From JAOPZW01 sp963807305 (GTDB lineage: Bacteria > Actinomycetota > Thermoleophilia > Solirubrobacterales > Solirubrobacteraceae): 64,000 bases of DNA. Of this stretch, positions 61,442-64,000 are shown piece by piece. The notes under the pieces were generated by a model. That model was not told where the DNA came from and ran no database searches. It worked only from the letters and a program-made list of their open reading frames with translations. Position numbers and translations under genes: made by a program. Positions within the stretch are counted from its first letter, which is position 1, and every line of letters begins with the position of its first letter. The stretch spans positions 1 to 64,000 of the forward strand of contig CAWEBN010000013.1 in the NCBI GenBank assembly GCA_963807305.1, read 5' to 3'.

Positions 61442-62951
61442 TCACGTCGGGTGCGGGAAGCGCTCGACGAGGAGGCCGTGGCGCAGGCCGCGGTCGCTGA
61501 CCGTGAGGCTCTCGCGGCCGAGCTTGGCCAGGATGCCGCGCACGATGCACGCGCCCGCGAGGATGACCGGGGCCCGGTTGGCCTGCAGTCCGACGATCTC
61601 CCGCCGCTGGTCGGCGTCGCGCGTGCGGTAGAGCTCGATCTGCCGATCGATCTCGGCGCGGTCCAGGACGGTGCCGTGCACGACGTCGCGGTCGTAGACC
61701 GCGAGACCGTGCTTGACGGCGGTGAGGTTCGTGACCGCGCCGCCCATGCCGACGACGCGCTCGGTGGCGCGCCAGTCGTCCAGCCGCGCGAGATCGGCCG
61801 CGATCGCGTCGAGCGCCTGCGTCAGCGTGGCGTCGTCGACGATCCCGTCGAGGCCGAACCGCTCCATGTAGCGCACCGCGCCGACATCGAGGCTGAACCG
61901 CTCCTCGACGTGCGTCCCGCGGCCGATCGTGAACTGGGAGCTGCCGCCGCCGGTGTCGAAGACGACGATCGTGCCGTCTCCGACATCGAGCTCCGATGCC
62001 GTCGCGAGGTAGGCCAGGCGGGCTTCCTCGTCTCCGGGGATCACCTCGACCTCGACGCCGTGGACGTGCCGGACCGCGTCGATGAGCTCGTCGCGGTTGG
62101 GCGCGAGCCGCAGTCCCGCGGTGCCGACCGCGACGATCGACTCGACGTCGTTGCGCGCCGCTTCCTCGGCCATGCCGGCGATCGCCTGCGCCGTTCGCTG
62201 GATCGCGTCGTGGCCGAGCCGGCCCGTGCGCTCCAGGTCCTGGCCGAGCCGCGTGACGTCCGCGCGATCGACGATCGCCCGCCACCCGCCGTCCGCGGCG
62301 CGCTCGCCGATGTGGAACTTGACCGAGTTGGTGCCGACGTCGATCACCGCGTAGCGCCGCCCGGCGAACCCCGCGAGCGCCTTGAGCTTGCGGGGAACGC
62401 TGACATTGTGGGGCGCGACCAGGCCGAGTCCGCGCACCGCCGCGAGCACGCGCTCCGGATCCTCGGACTCGACCGCCACCGTCCGCGTCGCCCCGTGCTC
62501 GGTTCGCAGCTCGGACAGCTCGGCCATGCAGCCGCCGACCGTGAAGCGCGCGCGTTCCTTGTGCACGCCGAGCACCAGCACGTCCGCGCGCGGCCGCAGG
62601 ACCTCAGCGACGAGCTCGTCGACCGTGTACTCGGCGCGCACGAGGTCGGCCGGCGACGTCGCCGAGCGCCTCGATCACCGCGACGACGTCGGCCTGTGCG
62701 AGTGGGAACGCGGCCTTCATCACCGGCCTCCACTGCTCGAGCCCGTGGTCGTCGACGTGCTCCAGGCGCTTGATGTCCATCAGCGCGTCGCGAACCTTGA
62801 TCGACGCCTCGCTTCTGAGCCCGAGCACGTACTGCTCGTCGCTCACCTCCGGCGGCGCGGTCGCGAGCGACGCCAACCGGCGTTCGGCGGCGGCGCCGAA
62901 CCGCTCGGCGAACATGCGCCATTCCCAACGCGGGACGATCGCCTCGGTCAC
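61442..62951 (-). pseudogene. CYTH domain fused to Ppx/GppA phosphatase, one frameshift
   Basis: About 500 aa. The N-terminal CYTH-like part (WEWRMFAERFGAAAE, ASIKVRDALMDIKRLEHVDD, LEQWRPVMKAAFPLAQADVV) reads from ATG 62951; after a shift near 62650 come YTVDELVAEVLRPRADVLVL and the Ppx/GppA core: YAVIDVGTNSVKFHIGERA, VFDTGGGSSQFTIGRG, VVGMGGAVTNLTAV. CYTH enzymes cleave triphosphates and Ppx cleaves polyphosphate or pppGpp, so the fusion points to polyphosphate turnover. The C-terminal half alone could be made from GTG or ATG sites near 62641. Confidence 0.82.
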
Positions 62952-63066
62952 TCGGTCTCGAACGCTACTCCGGTGGCGGCTGGACGAGCGGTGTCATGCG
63001 CCGTCTGGGTGACGGCGCCCGCGCGGTCGAGCCGGACCGCTCGGACGCTTCGGACCGACGTGGACG

Positions 63067-63125
63067 AGGTTGAGGGCCGTGTCCGGGGATTCCCGGGTGC
63101 ACGCTCCAGTGCTCTTCGGCGCGTG
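63067..63125 (+). repeat. Third, degraded copy of the tRNA-Leu att core
   Basis: Matches the 59-bp core at 52 positions. Six of the seven changes are in the T-arm and acceptor end, so it no longer encodes a tRNA end. Confidence 0.85.
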
Positions 63126-63150
63126 GCGAGAGCTGCATGAGGGCTCTCGC
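63126..63150 (+). terminator. Hairpin after the third att copy
   Basis: GCGAGAGC-tgcatgagg-GCTCTCGC, a perfect 8-bp stem directly after the copy, the same layout as the other two copies. Confidence 0.55.
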
Positions 63151-63292
63151 GTGGTCGGACGCGGCCGTTCGCGCCCGCTCACCGCGGAGGCCGGCGTCAC
63201 GCGCCGGCGCGCGGCAAGCCGGTGCACCACCCCGGACTCGCGCCAGCACGCACGATTGCGCGACGGCGAGGCGACATCCAGACTCCGCCGAC

Positions 63293-64000
63293 ATGGCAGC
63301 GACGCACGTGGGGACCAAGACGCCCGAGCATCAACGGCTCGAGGAAGCGCGCACCGGCACGGCGCCGTGGAAGGCATGGGGCCCGTACCTGAGCGAGCGG
63401 CAGTGGGGCACCGTGCGCGAGGACTACAGCCAGGGCGGAGACGCCTGGAGCTACTTCTCGCACGATCAGGCGCGGTCGCGCGCCTACCGGTGGGGCGAGG
63501 ACGGCATCGCGGGACTCAGCGATGACCGCCAGCAGCTCTGTCTCGCCCTCGCCCTGTGGAACGGCGACGATCCGATCCTGAAGGAGCGGATGTTCGGCCT
63601 CACCAACACCGAGGGCAACCACGGGGAGGACGTCAAGGAGTACTGGTTCTACCTCGACAGCACCCCGACCCACTCCTACATGAAGTGCCAGTACAAGTAC
63701 CCGCAGCGGGCGTTCCCGTACGAGGACCTCTTGGCCACCAACGGCCGCCGCGGCAAGCAGGACATGGAGTACGAGCTCCTCGACACCGGGATCTTCGACG
63801 AGGACCGCTACTTCGACGTCGTCGTCGAATACGCCAAGGGCGCCCCCGACGACATCCTGATGCTGGTCACCGCGCACAACCGCGGCCCTGACGCGGCCAC
63901 GCTGCACCTGCTCCCCACGCTCTGGTTCCGCAACACGTGGTCGTGGGGCGACGACGTCGCCAAGCCGACGCTCGAGGCGCGGGACGGCAGCCCGGACGGC
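63293..64000 (+). CDS. GH63-like glucosidase, 3' end beyond window
   Basis: The first 236 aa are visible from ATG 63293: APWKAWGPYLSERQWGTVRE, DYSQGGDAWSYFSHDQARSR, GISDDRQQLC-like LSDDRQQLCLALALWNG, ERMFGLTNTEGNHGEDVKEY, WFYLDSTPTHSYMKCQYKYP. This is the N-terminal beta-sandwich of bacterial glucosidases of the mannosyl-oligosaccharide glucosidase (GH63/MGH1-like) type. The catalytic (alpha/alpha)6 barrel lies beyond 64000. Likely acts on glucosylglycerate-like or alpha-glucoside substrates in the cytoplasm, as there is no signal peptide. Confidence 0.85.
   Translation, partial: MAATHVGTKTPEHQRLEEARTGTAPWKAWGPYLSERQWGTVREDYSQGGDAWSYFSHDQARSRAYRWGEDGIAGLSDDRQQLCLALALWNGDDPILKERMFGLTNTEGNHGEDVKEYWFYLDSTPTHSYMKCQYKYPQRAFPYEDLLATNGRRGKQDMEYELLDTGIFDEDRYFDVVVEYAKGAPDDILMLVTAHNRGPDAATLHLLPTLWFRNTWSWGDDVAKPTLEARDGSPDG

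Overview
The window is about 70 percent G+C and almost fully coding. It looks like a high-GC actinobacterium, and I would guess a soil member of class Thermoleophilia (Solirubrobacterales-like). This rests on the LexA box type (CGAAC-N4-GTTCG), many leaderless ATG/GTG starts, NarL-type two-component proteins, deazaflavin/F420-type oxidoreductases and a heliorhodopsin. The lineage is inferred from gene content and memory only.

Layout. 1-2753: end of an aa3-type terminal oxidase operon (coxB, ctaD, small membrane subunit). 2799-20740: a stress or dormancy block holding intact and broken universal stress proteins, a GreA/GreB-like factor, a NarL-type kinase/regulator pair, a second NarL-type protein, a Dps-like ferritin, a GlsB-like membrane protein, an F420-type reductase, a pyruvate dehydrogenase E1 pair and several small unknown proteins. 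Many transcription units here share one promoter design that I read directly: an 18-bp inverted repeat ATGGGN-N6-NCCCAT, exactly 22 bp, then a -10-like hexamer nAnnnT, then in most cases 6 bp and the start codon (leaderless). This looks like one regulon, comparable in content to mycobacterial DosR regulons.

21101-29713: narK-narI-narJ-narH-narG on the minus strand, a respiratory nitrate reductase plus nitrate/nitrite transporter, divergent from a regulator with a cysteine cluster. About twenty single-base frameshifts interrupt these genes although the protein sequence between them is well conserved, so sequencing or assembly indels are at least as likely as gene death. 29714-37363: mixed genes, with remnants of an IS3 transposase, an eRF1-like (baeRF) gene, an ankyrin gene and ccmH, ending at a tRNA 3'-half fragment. 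37674-43129: housekeeping genes, namely RNase P RNA, an AlkA-like glycosylase, lexA, ogt and a transporter.

43203-59666: a genomic island inserted in a tRNA-Leu(GAG) gene. A 59-bp copy of the tRNA 3' half (43232-43290) is repeated perfectly at 59608-59666, and both ends carry the same 35-bp arm repeat. Inside are a tyrosine integrase with an inserted helix-turn-helix, two excisionase-like proteins, a MarR/oxidoreductase pair with twin perfect operators, a fucose-type permease with a substrate-binding lipoprotein, and a light-related segment. That segment has a CarH/LitR-type MerR-B12 photoreceptor regulator flanked by two sets of three 11-bp repeats, a FAS1 protein, a heliorhodopsin, and an SDR, SRPBCC-thioredoxin, NAD(P)-binding and methyltransferase series. 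A third, degraded copy of the tRNA end lies at 63067-63125. Between copies two and three are a SulP transporter and a CYTH-Ppx/GppA fusion. The window ends inside a GH63-like glucosidase gene.
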